Below are positions 35,564 through 44,910 of a DNA stretch of 64,000 nt, one piece after another (the first letter of the stretch is position 1; the number at the start of each line of letters is the position of its first letter). Where the stretch lies: assembly GCA_011390335.1 (NCBI GenBank), contig JAABSO010000008.1:62001-126000 (forward strand). The letters are read 5' to 3'. The position numbers were made by a program, and so were the translations under genes. The notes below the pieces were generated by a model. It saw nothing but the letters and a program-made list of their open reading frames with translations. It was not told the DNA's origin and did no database searches. Source of the DNA: Desulfotignum sp. Lineage in GTDB: Bacteria; Desulfobacterota; Desulfobacteria; Desulfobacterales; Desulfobacteraceae.

Positions 35564-36507
35564 GCAAACGCTACAAAAACCACACCATAATAGAAGACAT
35601 CAGCTTTGATGTGGGCCCCAGAGAACTGGTTTCCATTGTCGGCCCCTCAGGGGTGGGCAAAACCACCCTGCTCAAGATCATCGCCGGCATAGATACGCCA
35701 GACACTGGCCGGGTGATATATTCCGAACCATTGAGCAAAAAACATCCGGTGATCATTGTTTTTCAGGATTATGTCCTGTTTCCGTCCATGACGGTGAAAG
35801 ACAATATCGGGTTCGGCCTGAAGGCCCGGCACATGAAAAAAAGACCGATCACAGAGCAGGTGGAACGGATGCTGGCCTATTTTCAATTGACCCGCCAGGC
35901 TGACCAGTATCCGGCCCAGCTGTCTGCCGGACAGAAGCAGCGGGTGGCCATTGCCAGGGCCATGATCGTCAACCCTGCCGTGCTTTTGCTGGATGAACCC
36001 TTTGCCAACCTGGACCGGAACCTGAAAATGGAAACCGCCCGGTTTATCCGCAGCACCCAGCAGGAATTCGGCATCCCCACCATCAGCGTCACCCATGACT
36101 TAGAAGAAGCTTTTGCTATGTCCGACCGCATCGGGGTCCTGCTGAACAGACGACTGCAGCAATTCGACACCCCCAGACAGGTGTACTTCAACTCTGTTTC
36201 CAAAAAGGTGGCCCAATTTCTGGGACCGGTGAACCTGATTCCCGAACGATACCTGTCTTTTTTCCGGGGCAGCCCGGATACTGCTGTCCCGGTATCAGGC
36301 AACCCGGGCAACCCGGTTATGGCCCGTCCGGAAAACCTGGTCATGACAGAAGATGCCAATGGTCCCGGCCGCATCACAGACAAGACCTTTGCAGGCCATT
36401 ACACCGTATACAATGTGGCCATAGAAAACCACTCATACACCGTATACAGCCAGGATGACCGGTTCCCTGTCGGAGGTCGTGTGACCCTGCAGATAACCCC
36501 TTATTAG
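35539..36507 (+). CDS. ABC transporter ATP-binding protein (YnjD-like)
   Basis: A 322-residue ATPase of the type that serves ferric iron, sulfate, polyamine and thiamine importers. Walker A GPSGVGKTT, signature LSAGQKQRVAIARA, Walker B VLLLDEPF and the switch His in SVTHDLEEA are intact. The last 90 residues form a TOBE-like domain. The start codon lies inside the kinase-like gene. Solute-binding protein and two permeases follow after about 245 bases, completing an importer. Confidence 0.87.
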   Translation: MDLAVRSVSKRYKNHTIIEDISFDVGPRELVSIVGPSGVGKTTLLKIIAGIDTPDTGRVIYSEPLSKKHPVIIVFQDYVLFPSMTVKDNIGFGLKARHMKKRPITEQVERMLAYFQLTRQADQYPAQLSAGQKQRVAIARAMIVNPAVLLLDEPFANLDRNLKMETARFIRSTQQEFGIPTISVTHDLEEAFAMSDRIGVLLNRRLQQFDTPRQVYFNSVSKKVAQFLGPVNLIPERYLSFFRGSPDTAVPVSGNPGNPVMARPENLVMTEDANGPGRITDKTFAGHYTVYNVAIENHSYTVYSQDDRFPVGGRVTLQITPY

Positions 36508-36690
36508 CAGACCGTTTATTACTATACCTTTACACATTAGACCATAATCATGCGCCACCATTTTTGCCTGCAGATACAAATTTACTTCCCATTTTTGCTG
36601 TGGTATGGTGCATGTATACTGCTTTTCCAATGTGTGACCAGTCTGGGAGCCCTCCTGTCTGAAATGATGGGCCGGTTTAAAGTGTAAGTT

Positions 36691-36720
36691 TTGACCGGAC
36701 TTTTCGACAGAACCTATATA
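36691..36720 (+). promoter_or_regulatory. Possible internal promoter before the solute-binding protein gene
   Basis: TTGACC, 18 bases, TATATA, ending about 30 bases before the start codon. It could give extra transcription of the solute-binding protein and permeases. Confidence 0.4.
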
Positions 36721-36751
36721 ACCATGACCCCATGAAACCAAAGGAGATATT

Positions 36752-37984
36752 ATGCCCCGCAGATGCACGCTTATTCTCATGCTGCTTATCCTTGTATTAC
36801 CGTCCCTGCTGACTTTTGCCCTGCCGGCCCGGGCACCCGGTGACACCCTGCTGAAAACCCCTTTTGCCCAAATCCAGGAACAGGCACGGGGTACTCAGGT
36901 CAGGTGGTATATGTTCGGGGGATGGGCCCATGTCAACACCTGGGTGGACACCTATGTGGCAAAAGAGATGAAAAAGCGCCATGATATCGACCTTGTGCGG
37001 GTACCCATGGATGCCGGGGTGTTTATCAACAAGCTGCTCAATGAAAAAGCCGCCGGCAGAAAAACAGGCAGCATCGACCTGCTCTGGATCAATGGAGAAA
37101 ACTTTAAAAACGCCAGAGAAGCAGACCTGCTGTTCGGCCCTTTTGCCGGCCGCCTGCCCAATGTGCAAAAATATGTGGATCCGGACAGCATCACCCATGA
37201 TTTCGGGTTTCCTGTGGCAGGATATGAAGCCCCGTTTGGCCGGGCCCAGTTTGTGTTTGAATACGACACCGCCCGGGTGCAGGCACCTCCTAAAACCATT
37301 GCTGAACTCAGGGCATGGATCATGGCACATCCCGGCAGCTTCACCTATCCCCAGCCACCGGACTTCACCGGTTCCGCCTTTATCCGCCATGTTTTCTATG
37401 CCGTCACCGGGGGGCATGAACAATACATGACCGGGTGGGACCCGGATCTGTTTGCGCAAAAAGCGCCGCTGCTCTGGGACTGGCTCAATGACATTGCGCC
37501 GTTTTTGTGGCAGAAGGGGAAGACATACCCCAAAGACAGTGCATTTTTAGATACCCTGTTTTCCAGGGGAGAGGCGGCATTCAGCATGTCCTACCACCCG
37601 CCCCATGCCCAGAATCTGATCCTGCAGAAAGTATATCCTGAAACCGTAAAAACCTTTGTCCTGGATGACGGCAGCATATTCAACACCCATTTCACCGCCA
37701 TTCCCTTTAACGCCCCCAACAAGGCCGGGGCCATGGTGCTGGCCAATTTCCTCATCTCCGTGGATGCCCAGCTGTCCAAATACATACCGGAAAACTGGGG
37801 AGATTTTCCCGCTTTGGACATGGACCGGCTGTCTGCCCAGGAGAGAAACCGTTTCCAGGCTGTGGACCTGGGTTCCGCCACCCTGCAACCAGGTCAGCTG
37901 GCAGCTGTGGCAGTTCCCGAAATCCCGGCTGCCTATCTGGAAGCACTGGAACAGGGCTGGAAGGAACATGTCCTGGACAAATAA
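36752..37984 (+). CDS. ABC transporter solute-binding protein (YnjB-like)
   Basis: A 410-residue exported protein with a signal peptide of about 27 residues (LILMLLILVLPSLLTFALP-ARA). The size and motifs (VRWYMFGGWAHVNTWVD, DLLWINGENFKNA, YEAPFGRAQFVFEYD) recall E. coli YnjB, the periplasmic component of YnjBCD. It probably captures the substrate and passes it to the permeases. AAGGAG lies 6 bases before the ATG. YnjB ligands are not firmly known; thiamine has been proposed for relatives. It overlaps the first permease gene by 17 bases. Confidence 0.82.
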   Translation: MPRRCTLILMLLILVLPSLLTFALPARAPGDTLLKTPFAQIQEQARGTQVRWYMFGGWAHVNTWVDTYVAKEMKKRHDIDLVRVPMDAGVFINKLLNEKAAGRKTGSIDLLWINGENFKNAREADLLFGPFAGRLPNVQKYVDPDSITHDFGFPVAGYEAPFGRAQFVFEYDTARVQAPPKTIAELRAWIMAHPGSFTYPQPPDFTGSAFIRHVFYAVTGGHEQYMTGWDPDLFAQKAPLLWDWLNDIAPFLWQKGKTYPKDSAFLDTLFSRGEAAFSMSYHPPHAQNLILQKVYPETVKTFVLDDGSIFNTHFTAIPFNAPNKAGAMVLANFLISVDAQLSKYIPENWGDFPALDMDRLSAQERNRFQAVDLGSATLQPGQLAAVAVPEIPAAYLEALEQGWKEHVLDK

Positions 37985-38849
37985 CAGGGCAGGCAGACTG
38001 GTTTCAGGGCTTGCCCCCCTTTTGCTGCCGTACCTTGTGCTGTTCTGCGGCGGGGTGATGCTGACAATCTGCCAGTCCTTTGGTGTTTTCACCCCCCTGC
38101 CCCATGCAGGCGATGCCCTTGATGCCTATACAAAAATCCTGACTGACCCGGCATTTTTCACCTCTTTCGGGTTTTCTTTATGGGTGGCCATGGTGTCTGC
38201 CTTCTGCGCGGTGGCAGCCGGCACCTTTCTGGCCTACCGGGTCTGGCAGCTGCCAGCAAAGCTGGCCAATGCCGCCCTGATCTACAAAATCCCGCTGATC
38301 CTGCCCCATATCTCCGTGGCGTTTGTGGTGCTGGTCTTCTGGAGCCCTTCAGGCATACTGGCTGCAATGGCCCATTCTCTGGGAATTATCCAGACCATGT
38401 ATGAATTCCCCAATATTTTGTATTCCGGATGGGGCCTGGGCATGGTCCTGGCCTATACTTTGAAAGGCACCCCCTTTGCCATGCTCCTGGTCCTGGCCCT
38501 GCTGATGCGGTTTGATGTCCGGCAGATCCAGACAGCAGCCATGCTCGGGGCATCAGGGATGCGCATCTTTTTTTCCATTGTGCTGCCCCGGATGGCACCT
38601 GCCATGCACACCAGCTTCATCATTTTATTTTTGTACGGTTTCGGGGCCTTTGACATCCCGTTTATCCTTGGCGAAAGTCGGCCGGGCATGCTGAGCATCC
38701 ATGTGTACAATTTGTATTTCAAACATGACCTTGCCAGGCGGCCTGAAGCCATGGCCATTTTAACCATGATGTTCTTTTTTGCCGTCATCTTCATCATTGC
38801 CTATTCCAAAACCGTCCAGCGCCTGGAAAACGGGGTACGAAAATTATGA
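37968..38849 (+). CDS. ABC transporter permease, first half (YnjC-like)
   Basis: A 293-residue membrane protein with about six helices and the cytoplasmic ATPase-contact loop AAMLGASGMRIFFSIVLPRMAPA. In E. coli YnjC both permease halves are in one chain; here they are separate genes. The ATG lies inside the solute-binding protein gene, with GGAAGGA just before it, so the two are translationally coupled. Confidence 0.83.
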   Translation: MSWTNNRAGRLVSGLAPLLLPYLVLFCGGVMLTICQSFGVFTPLPHAGDALDAYTKILTDPAFFTSFGFSLWVAMVSAFCAVAAGTFLAYRVWQLPAKLANAALIYKIPLILPHISVAFVVLVFWSPSGILAAMAHSLGIIQTMYEFPNILYSGWGLGMVLAYTLKGTPFAMLLVLALLMRFDVRQIQTAAMLGASGMRIFFSIVLPRMAPAMHTSFIILFLYGFGAFDIPFILGESRPGMLSIHVYNLYFKHDLARRPEAMAILTMMFFFAVIFIIAYSKTVQRLENGVRKL

Positions 38850-39631
38850 AGCATACCTTCACACTGCTCCTTCTGGCGCTGTTTTTTGCTGTGCCTGCAG
38901 GGGTGCTGGTCCTCATCAGTTTGGCACCGGGGTGGCGTTTCCCGGATGTCTTGCCTGCAGCTTTTTCTTTTTCCGGCATTGCATTTTTCCTGCAGCAAAA
39001 AGAACAGATATTTTCCTCTTTGGCCTCCTCTTTTGTGTTTTCCCTGCTCACGGTTGGTGTCACCTTTTTCATGTGCCTTGTGCCGGCTGCGGTTTTTGCC
39101 AGAAACGATTTTACCGGAAAAGCCTTTCTGGAAGGGCTGCTCCTCACACCGGCACTGGTGCCGCCCATGACCTTTGCCATGGGGCTGCACTTTTTTTTCA
39201 TCAAGCTGTCTCTGGCAGACACCCTGCCCGGAGTGGTGCTCATCCTGGCCATATTCAGTTATCCCTATATGTTTCGTGCCCTTGTGGCAGGATTCCAGAC
39301 CATGGGAGAACACTACCGGATCTGTGCCCGCAACCTGGGTGCCGGACCATTTTCCATATTGTGGCAGGTGGAGCTGCCCCTGCTCATGCCGGCAGTGATT
39401 GCCGGGGGCAGCGTGGTCTTTCTTGTGGCATTTTCAGAATATTTTCTGGTATTTCTCATGGGCGGCGGCAGGGTTGCATCCTTCACCGGTCTGCTGATGC
39501 CGCTTTTGTCTTCCTCCAACCGATCGCTTGCAGCTGTTCTGACCCTGATTTTTCTGCTGCTGCCTGTGGGCCTGTTTTTCATCCTGGACCTGTCTTTGAT
39601 GCGCAGCTTTCGCAAAAAAGGCATGGCCTGA
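38846..39631 (+). CDS. ABC transporter permease, second half (YnjC-like)
   Basis: A 261-residue membrane protein with about six helices and the loop ICARNLGAGPFSILWQVELP, the EAA-type contact for the ATPase. It begins at an ATGA overlap with the first permease gene. With the other three genes it completes a full importer; no further gene belongs to the operon before the 180-base gap to the AOR genes. Confidence 0.83.
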   Translation: MKHTFTLLLLALFFAVPAGVLVLISLAPGWRFPDVLPAAFSFSGIAFFLQQKEQIFSSLASSFVFSLLTVGVTFFMCLVPAAVFARNDFTGKAFLEGLLLTPALVPPMTFAMGLHFFFIKLSLADTLPGVVLILAIFSYPYMFRALVAGFQTMGEHYRICARNLGAGPFSILWQVELPLLMPAVIAGGSVVFLVAFSEYFLVFLMGGGRVASFTGLLMPLLSSSNRSLAAVLTLIFLLLPVGLFFILDLSLMRSFRKKGMA

Positions 39632-39811
39632 CCCCGGTACTTTCCGTCCCTTCAAACAGATCCAAACACCTGCATTTTCAGGGCAGCAGTGAGTATGAAT
39701 CCTGTTCATATCCTGCCATGAAAACAATGCGTTATACAACCCTGTCCAAAATATGCTATGGTGCGGACAAGGTCAAAAAAGGTCAACCATTCAAGCCAAG
39801 GAGAGACAGGG

Positions 39812-40189
39812 ATGACACTATCATTCAACCATGAAACCTGTTCCGGGTGCAGGGCCTGTGAACTGGTGTGTTCATTGCAGAATCTGAAAATAATCAATCC
39901 ATCCAAGGCCATGCTGCGGGTCACGGCCCGGTTTCCCGATCCCGGCATCTATGAGGTAGATATCTGCAACCAGTGCGGGGCGTGTGCCGAAGCCTGTCCC
40001 ACCGGGGCAATCCACCTGGTCAAGGGCACCTGGCGCATTGACATGAAAAAATGTGACGGGTGCCTGGCATGTGTACCTGCCTGCCCGGAAAATGTGATGA
40101 AGGTGGATGATGACGGCATGCCCTACAAATGCATCAACTGCCGGCAGTGTGTGGAGGTGTGTCCCCGGGATGCACTGAGTTTCAACTAG
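39812..40189 (+). CDS. Four-cluster ferredoxin-like subunit of aldehyde oxidoreductase
   Basis: A 125-residue Fe-S protein with four Cys groups: CSGCRACELVC, CNQCGACAEACP, CDGCLACVPACP and CINCRQCVEVCP, enough for up to four 4Fe-4S clusters. Such small polyferredoxins accompany tungsten AORs in many anaerobes and pass electrons from aldehyde oxidation. AAGGAG lies 8 bases from the ATG, 18 codons into the open frame. The AOR gene follows after 19 bases. Confidence 0.85.
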   Translation: MTLSFNHETCSGCRACELVCSLQNLKIINPSKAMLRVTARFPDPGIYEVDICNQCGACAEACPTGAIHLVKGTWRIDMKKCDGCLACVPACPENVMKVDDDGMPYKCINCRQCVEVCPRDALSFN

Positions 40190-40208
40190 AAAAAATCGGA
40201 GGACCATC

Positions 40209-42101
40209 ATGTTATACGGATATGCAGGACACACCCTCAGGATCGATCTGAGCAGCGGCATCATTGAAAAAGAACCTTTAAAACAGGAATGGGTGGACGA
40301 ATTTATCGGGGGACGGGGATTCACCGCCAAAATCCTGTACGATGAAACCCCGCCCGGCGCAGACCCCTTAGGACCGGAAAACCGGTTCATCATTGCCATG
40401 GGGCCGTTGAGCGGCCTGTTTGTCCCGGCAGCCGGCAAAACCCATTTTGCCGCCAAATCCCCTGCCACCGGTGGATACGGTGACAGCAACATGGGGGGAC
40501 ATTTCGGGGTGACCATGAAATACGCGGGGTATGATGTGACCATATTGACCGGCCAGGCCAAAGACCCTTCCTATATCTTCATTGACAACGACACGGTGGA
40601 GATCCGGCCTGCAGGCCATTTGTGGGGCAAAGGCTCCACTGCGGTGGAAGAGATCCTGAAAAACGATCTGGGACAGGAGTTTCAGATTCTCACCATCGGC
40701 GAGGCAGGTGAGCGCATGGTCAATTTTGCCTGCATCTCCCATGATTTCGGGCGCCAGGCCGGCCGCACCGGCATCGGCGCGGTCCTGGGATCCAAAAATA
40801 TTAAGGCCATTGCCGTACGCGGCACAAAAGACATCCCGGTGTTCGACCCCAAAGGGCTGCTCAAAAAAGGCAGACAGACCTATGCTGCCTGTCGGGAAAA
40901 ACCCGGATTCAAGGGCTGGACCCCGGAAGGTACGGCCGGCATCACCAACTGGTGCAATGATGTGGGGGCCCTGCCCACCCGAAACTTTACCACCTCCCAC
41001 TGCGATTATGCAGACAAGATCAACGGCAAAGCCATTCTGGATGAACTGAAAATCACGGACAAAGGGTGTTTTTCCTGCCCCATCCCCTGCGGCAAATACG
41101 GGGTGGCAAAAACTGCCCTGGGCAATAAATATGTGGAAGGCCCGGAATACGAAACCCTGGCCCTGGTGGGCAGCAACTGCGAACTTTCCGACATCCATGC
41201 CGTGGCCCATGTCAACTGGGTGTGCGACGAACTGGGGCTGGATACCTGCTCTGCCGGAGCTGTGGTTTCCTTTGCCCTGGAGTGCTATGAAAAAGGCCTG
41301 ATATCCAGAGATGAGATGGGCATGGATGTCAAATGGGGGGATCTTGACTCCATCGTTTATATTCTGGAGAAGATCGCGAAAAGAGAGGGCATCGGGGATG
41401 TGCTGGCGGACGGGGTGCAGAAGGCTGCGGAAAAAATCGGGGGTGACAGTGCCAAATTTGCCATCCATGTCAAAGGACTGGAGTGGACCGGGTATGAATC
41501 TCGAAACGCGCCGGGCATGATGCTGGGATATATGACTGCGGATGTGGGAGCCCACCACAGCCGGTGCTGGGTTTTAGGATCGGATGTGGCCAATGCCGTG
41601 GGCGGCAACCAGGATGCCAATGTCCATGATCTCATTTCCCAGGGTGCGGATTTTGAGGTAATTCCCAAGGCGGACCACAAAAATGTGGTACCCCTGGTAC
41701 TCAAATCCCAGCACCTGCGGCCGGCATTCGACATCCTGGGCACCTGCCGGCTCCAGTACATGGAGATCGGCCTGGAAACCCATTACTACGAGGAACTGTA
41801 TTATCATGCCACCGGAAAAAAACTGGATTTCGACAAGGATCTTTTGACCCTGTCTGAAAAGATCTGGCACCTGAACCGGATGTTCAACAAAAGAGAGATC
41901 CCTGATTTCGGCAGAAAATACGATTATCCACCTCCGCGATTTTACGAGGAATCCATCCCCTCCGGCCCCAACAAGGGCCACCTTGTGGAATTCACCGTGA
42001 TCGAAGAGATGCTGGATGCCTATTACGCAGCCCGGGGCTGGGACTCAAACGGCATCCCCACAAAAGAAACCCTGGAAAAATTCAACCTGGCGGTTGAATG
42101 A
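40209..42101 (+). CDS. aor: Tungsten aldehyde:ferredoxin oxidoreductase
   Basis: A 630-residue enzyme that oxidises aldehydes to acids, or in reverse reduces activated acids, at a tungsten bis-pterin centre. GRQAGRTGIGAVLGSKNIKA is the pterin-binding signature. The 4Fe-4S ligands are in GCFSCPIPCGKYG near residue 286 and LDTCSAG near 346. The length is typical (about 600-630). GGAGG lies a few bases before the ATG. It is in an operon with a ferredoxin and a MoaD-like protein. The natural aldehyde is unknown. Confidence 0.93.
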   Translation: MLYGYAGHTLRIDLSSGIIEKEPLKQEWVDEFIGGRGFTAKILYDETPPGADPLGPENRFIIAMGPLSGLFVPAAGKTHFAAKSPATGGYGDSNMGGHFGVTMKYAGYDVTILTGQAKDPSYIFIDNDTVEIRPAGHLWGKGSTAVEEILKNDLGQEFQILTIGEAGERMVNFACISHDFGRQAGRTGIGAVLGSKNIKAIAVRGTKDIPVFDPKGLLKKGRQTYAACREKPGFKGWTPEGTAGITNWCNDVGALPTRNFTTSHCDYADKINGKAILDELKITDKGCFSCPIPCGKYGVAKTALGNKYVEGPEYETLALVGSNCELSDIHAVAHVNWVCDELGLDTCSAGAVVSFALECYEKGLISRDEMGMDVKWGDLDSIVYILEKIAKREGIGDVLADGVQKAAEKIGGDSAKFAIHVKGLEWTGYESRNAPGMMLGYMTADVGAHHSRCWVLGSDVANAVGGNQDANVHDLISQGADFEVIPKADHKNVVPLVLKSQHLRPAFDILGTCRLQYMEIGLETHYYEELYYHATGKKLDFDKDLLTLSEKIWHLNRMFNKREIPDFGRKYDYPPPRFYEESIPSGPNKGHLVEFTVIEEMLDAYYAARGWDSNGIPTKETLEKFNLAVE

Positions 42102-42346
42102 TCACCCTCACCTTGAAAATATCGGAAAGCCTGCTGAGCATCCTTAAGGATATGGGCTGCCCGAAACAGGAAACCTGCCGGCTCCGGGTCAAAAAACACA
42201 CCCCGGTCCGGCAGGTCCTGTTGAAACAGGGCATCAGCCCCCTGCTGGTGCCCATGATTTTTCTGGACAACCGGAAAATATCGGTGGACACGCCGTTGGA
42301 AACCGATAGTGTCCTGACCCTCCACGGTCCCCTGGCCGGGGGATGA
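42098..42346 (+). CDS. MoaD/ThiS-like sulfur carrier protein
   Basis: An 82-residue ubiquitin-fold protein ending in the required Gly-Gly (GPLAGG). It starts at an ATGA overlap with aor. MoaD-like carriers donate sulfur to molybdopterin; dedicated copies are often encoded beside AOR genes and presumably serve the tungsten cofactor. The basic central part (RLRVKKHTPVRQ) is a little unusual for MoaD. Confidence 0.82.
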   Translation: MITLTLKISESLLSILKDMGCPKQETCRLRVKKHTPVRQVLLKQGISPLLVPMIFLDNRKISVDTPLETDSVLTLHGPLAGG

Positions 42347-42351
42347 AATGA

Positions 42352-43236
42352 TCAATGCAGGCGCAGCGACTGGATGTGGTGGATCAGGTCCGGGAAGGGC
42401 GGTTTTTCAAAATTGCGCTTTTTCAGGTAGATGTTGATCTGGTCGTTGAGCACCCCGGTTTCAGGGAACAGCTCGATGAGCTGACCGCTCTCCAGCTCCT
42501 TAAACACCGTGTACCGGGGAACGAACCCTACCCCCATGGATGTCAGGGCCGCATTGATGATCCCCCGGACACTGGAGATCCGGATCACGGTGTCACATCC
42601 AAAATCCGCCTTGCCGGCCAGGGCATTGATGAGATTTTTCCACCAGAGCAGGTCCTTGTCAAAGGACAGCAGGCTGCACCGGGACAGGTCAGCAATGGTT
42701 TGAATCCTGCGGTCTGCCACATACGATCGGGTGGCGATCACCACATATTCTTCTCTCATCAACGGCACACACACCAGGCTTTCATGTACGTGGGGAATGC
42801 AGTCCACAATGATATCCAGATCATCTGCGATCAATGGATCCAGCAGATAAGGATCCAGGAAAAAATCCACATGGATATGGGGGTGGCGGGTTAAAAAGGG
42901 AGCCATCCCCTTGATGAGCACGGATGATCCCAACTCCACCGGGGCCCCCAGGGTAATGGATATCCGGTGCCCCCTGCCGGTGGCAAGCGTGTCCAGGGTA
43001 TCGTTGATCCGGTCGAAAATACCGGCACACCGTCGCAAGAGAAATTCCCCTTCCCGGGTGAGGCGGAACCTGCGGCCGGCACGGTCCACCAGGTCAAACC
43101 CCAGGTCGGCCTCCAGTTTTCTGATGGCATGGCTTACGGCGGACTGGGTCAGACACAGCCGTTGTGCACACACGGTGTAGCTTTCGGCTTTTGCCAGTGT
43201 GTAGAAGGTTTTCAGTTTGTTCAGATCCACCTGCAT
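42352..43236 (-). CDS. LysR-type transcriptional regulator
   Basis: A 294-residue regulator. The N-terminal winged helix-turn-helix is KLKTFYTLAKAESYT through LTQSAVSHAIRKLE, followed by the effector-binding domain in two lobes. GAGGGA lies about 7 bases before the ATG, 26 codons into the open frame. It is convergent with the AOR operon, only 5 bases from it, so it may or may not control it. The ligand is unknown. Confidence 0.88.
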   Translation of the reverse strand: MQVDLNKLKTFYTLAKAESYTVCAQRLCLTQSAVSHAIRKLEADLGFDLVDRAGRRFRLTREGEFLLRRCAGIFDRINDTLDTLATGRGHRISITLGAPVELGSSVLIKGMAPFLTRHPHIHVDFFLDPYLLDPLIADDLDIIVDCIPHVHESLVCVPLMREEYVVIATRSYVADRRIQTIADLSRCSLLSFDKDLLWWKNLINALAGKADFGCDTVIRISSVRGIINAALTSMGVGFVPRYTVFKELESGQLIELFPETGVLNDQINIYLKKRNFEKPPFPDLIHHIQSLRLH

Positions 43237-43361
43237 TGATTCCCTCAAAAAAAACATGCGGCCCGGTAGGCATGCATCAACGATCCATTGCACCATAAAG
43301 GGAATGAAGCACACGAAGGATCATCCAGGCACGATGTGTTGTCCCAGGCAGGGCATGAACG

Positions 43362-44468
43362 TTATTCAGAGCGTTCGCGCTCTTCGGTCACACAATAGAT
43401 ACCCTCTCCCTTGAAGGCCGGACGAAAACACAGGTTGTCCGAACTGCACAGGGCCGGGTTTGTATCCCCGCTGCGCCACCGGTTGATCAGGCCGGGCTCC
43501 CGGATCAGGGGACGGCACATAGAAATATAATCGGCAATATTGCCGGCAACCAGCTCCTTTGCCTTCTCAAGGGAACGGATCCCTCCCACAAGGATGACGG
43601 GGATGTTCAGGGCCTGTTTACATGCGGCTGCCCCCTGCTCAAAGTACGCTTCTTTTTCCGGTTTGTTGATCCCAAGCCGGCTGGGGGACAATGTTTTGCT
43701 GGTGAGAATCCCGCCGGACACCTCAATGGCATCGATGCCGGCATTCTGCAGGAGTCCGGCTGCCGCAACAGAATCTTCCAGTGTCAGGCCGCCTTCCACA
43801 TCATCCCAGGCATTGATTTTCACCAGCACGGGAAAATCGGGCCCCACTGCCTGCCGCACCGCAGCCACTGTTTCACACAGGGCCCGGCTGCGGTTTTCAA
43901 GCGAACCGCCGTATGCATCCTGCCTCCTGTTATAGACCGGAGACAGAAACTGACTGAACAGGTATCCATGGGCCGCATGGATCTGGACCCCGTCAAACCC
44001 GGCTGCTTTTGCCCGCTCAGCAGCCCGCACATAGGCGGGCACCAGTTTCCGGATATCTGAGATGGTCAGTTCATGGCGGGGGGTTTTGGCCAGTCCGTCA
44101 AACAGGGACACCACATGGGGCGGGGTCCGGGTCAGGGTTTCGGCGGCAAAGGTGCCGGCATGGGCCAGCTGGGCCACCATTTTTCCGCCTGCCTGGTGGA
44201 CTGCATCGGTCATGGATTTCAGACCGTCGACCAGATCATCTTTGTATATTCCCATCTGCAAGGGACCTGCCTGGCCTTCCGGCAGCACATAAGAATGCCC
44301 GGAAATGATCAGGCCCACCCCGCCTGCTGCAAGGTCCCTAACGGTGTCGATCAGTTTAGAGGTCACAGCCCCGTCTTCAGAAGCCATCCCCTCCCAGGTG
44401 GCGGACCGGACAAACCGGTTGGCCAGTGTCATGCTGTTAATCTGTGTGATGTCAAATAAATCAGTCAT
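43362..44468 (-). CDS. NADH:flavin oxidoreductase (Old Yellow Enzyme family)
   Basis: A 368-residue TIM-barrel flavoprotein. HAAHGYLFSQFLSPVYNRR is the signature active-site region, with GGSLENRSR following; VGGIRS and DYISMCRPLIREP form the FMN phosphate site. The C-terminal extension has Cys residues (NPALCSSDNLCF, IYCVTEE) as in larger, Fe-S-containing relatives, but too few and too late for that domain. It probably reduces activated alkenes or similar compounds. It stands alone; GGGAA lies upstream of the ATG. Confidence 0.88.
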   Translation of the reverse strand: MTDLFDITQINSMTLANRFVRSATWEGMASEDGAVTSKLIDTVRDLAAGGVGLIISGHSYVLPEGQAGPLQMGIYKDDLVDGLKSMTDAVHQAGGKMVAQLAHAGTFAAETLTRTPPHVVSLFDGLAKTPRHELTISDIRKLVPAYVRAAERAKAAGFDGVQIHAAHGYLFSQFLSPVYNRRQDAYGGSLENRSRALCETVAAVRQAVGPDFPVLVKINAWDDVEGGLTLEDSVAAAGLLQNAGIDAIEVSGGILTSKTLSPSRLGINKPEKEAYFEQGAAACKQALNIPVILVGGIRSLEKAKELVAGNIADYISMCRPLIREPGLINRWRSGDTNPALCSSDNLCFRPAFKGEGIYCVTEERERSE

Positions 44469-44523
44469 TGTATTTTCCCTATGTTAAATCGGTTGGTGTT
44501 TATTAGAATCTGACTGCGCATAC

Positions 44524-44910
44524 CTACCATTGCGTATGAACAGGGTAGCGGGTGATCAGCGGATCAGGTGTCAGCAGACACATCCCCTGGAGGATGGCCT
44601 GACAAATGAGAATACGGTCAAAAGGATCTTTGTGCAGATCCGGAAGCTTGGACAGATACAGAGTTGCCTGTTCATCAAGCATGAGACTGTCAATGCCGTG
44701 CTGTTCTCTTTTTTGGGGAATATACTGATCCGGGAAAACCGGCAGCGGCAGTTTCCCCAGTTTGTATTTTACAGCGATTTCCCAGGTGGAGGCCACACTG
44801 AGGAAAACCTCATTTTCCGAAGCAGCGACCAGGGTCCTTGCTTTGGAGGAAAGACTGGCATCATCTGTAATGATCCACAAAAAGGTACAGGTATCAAGCA
44901 GAATTTTCAC
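44524..44910 (-). CDS. vapC: VapC-type PIN-domain toxin
   Basis: A 128-residue PIN-domain ribonuclease. The first acidic residue is in MKILLDTCTFLW, others in STWEIAVKYKLG and DPFDRILICQA, giving the usual Mg-binding group. It overlaps the antitoxin gene by 4 bases, as in most VapBC pairs, and presumably cleaves a tRNA or rRNA when free of antitoxin. Confidence 0.88.
   Translation of the reverse strand: MKILLDTCTFLWIITDDASLSSKARTLVAASENEVFLSVASTWEIAVKYKLGKLPLPVFPDQYIPQKREQHGIDSLMLDEQATLYLSKLPDLHKDPFDRILICQAILQGMCLLTPDPLITRYPVHTQW

Noticed and set aside
37656..37967. Longer version of the first permease reaching back into the solute-binding protein gene
   Set aside because: The first 104 codons are the shadow of the solute-binding protein; the hydrophobic permease begins at the ATG at 37968.
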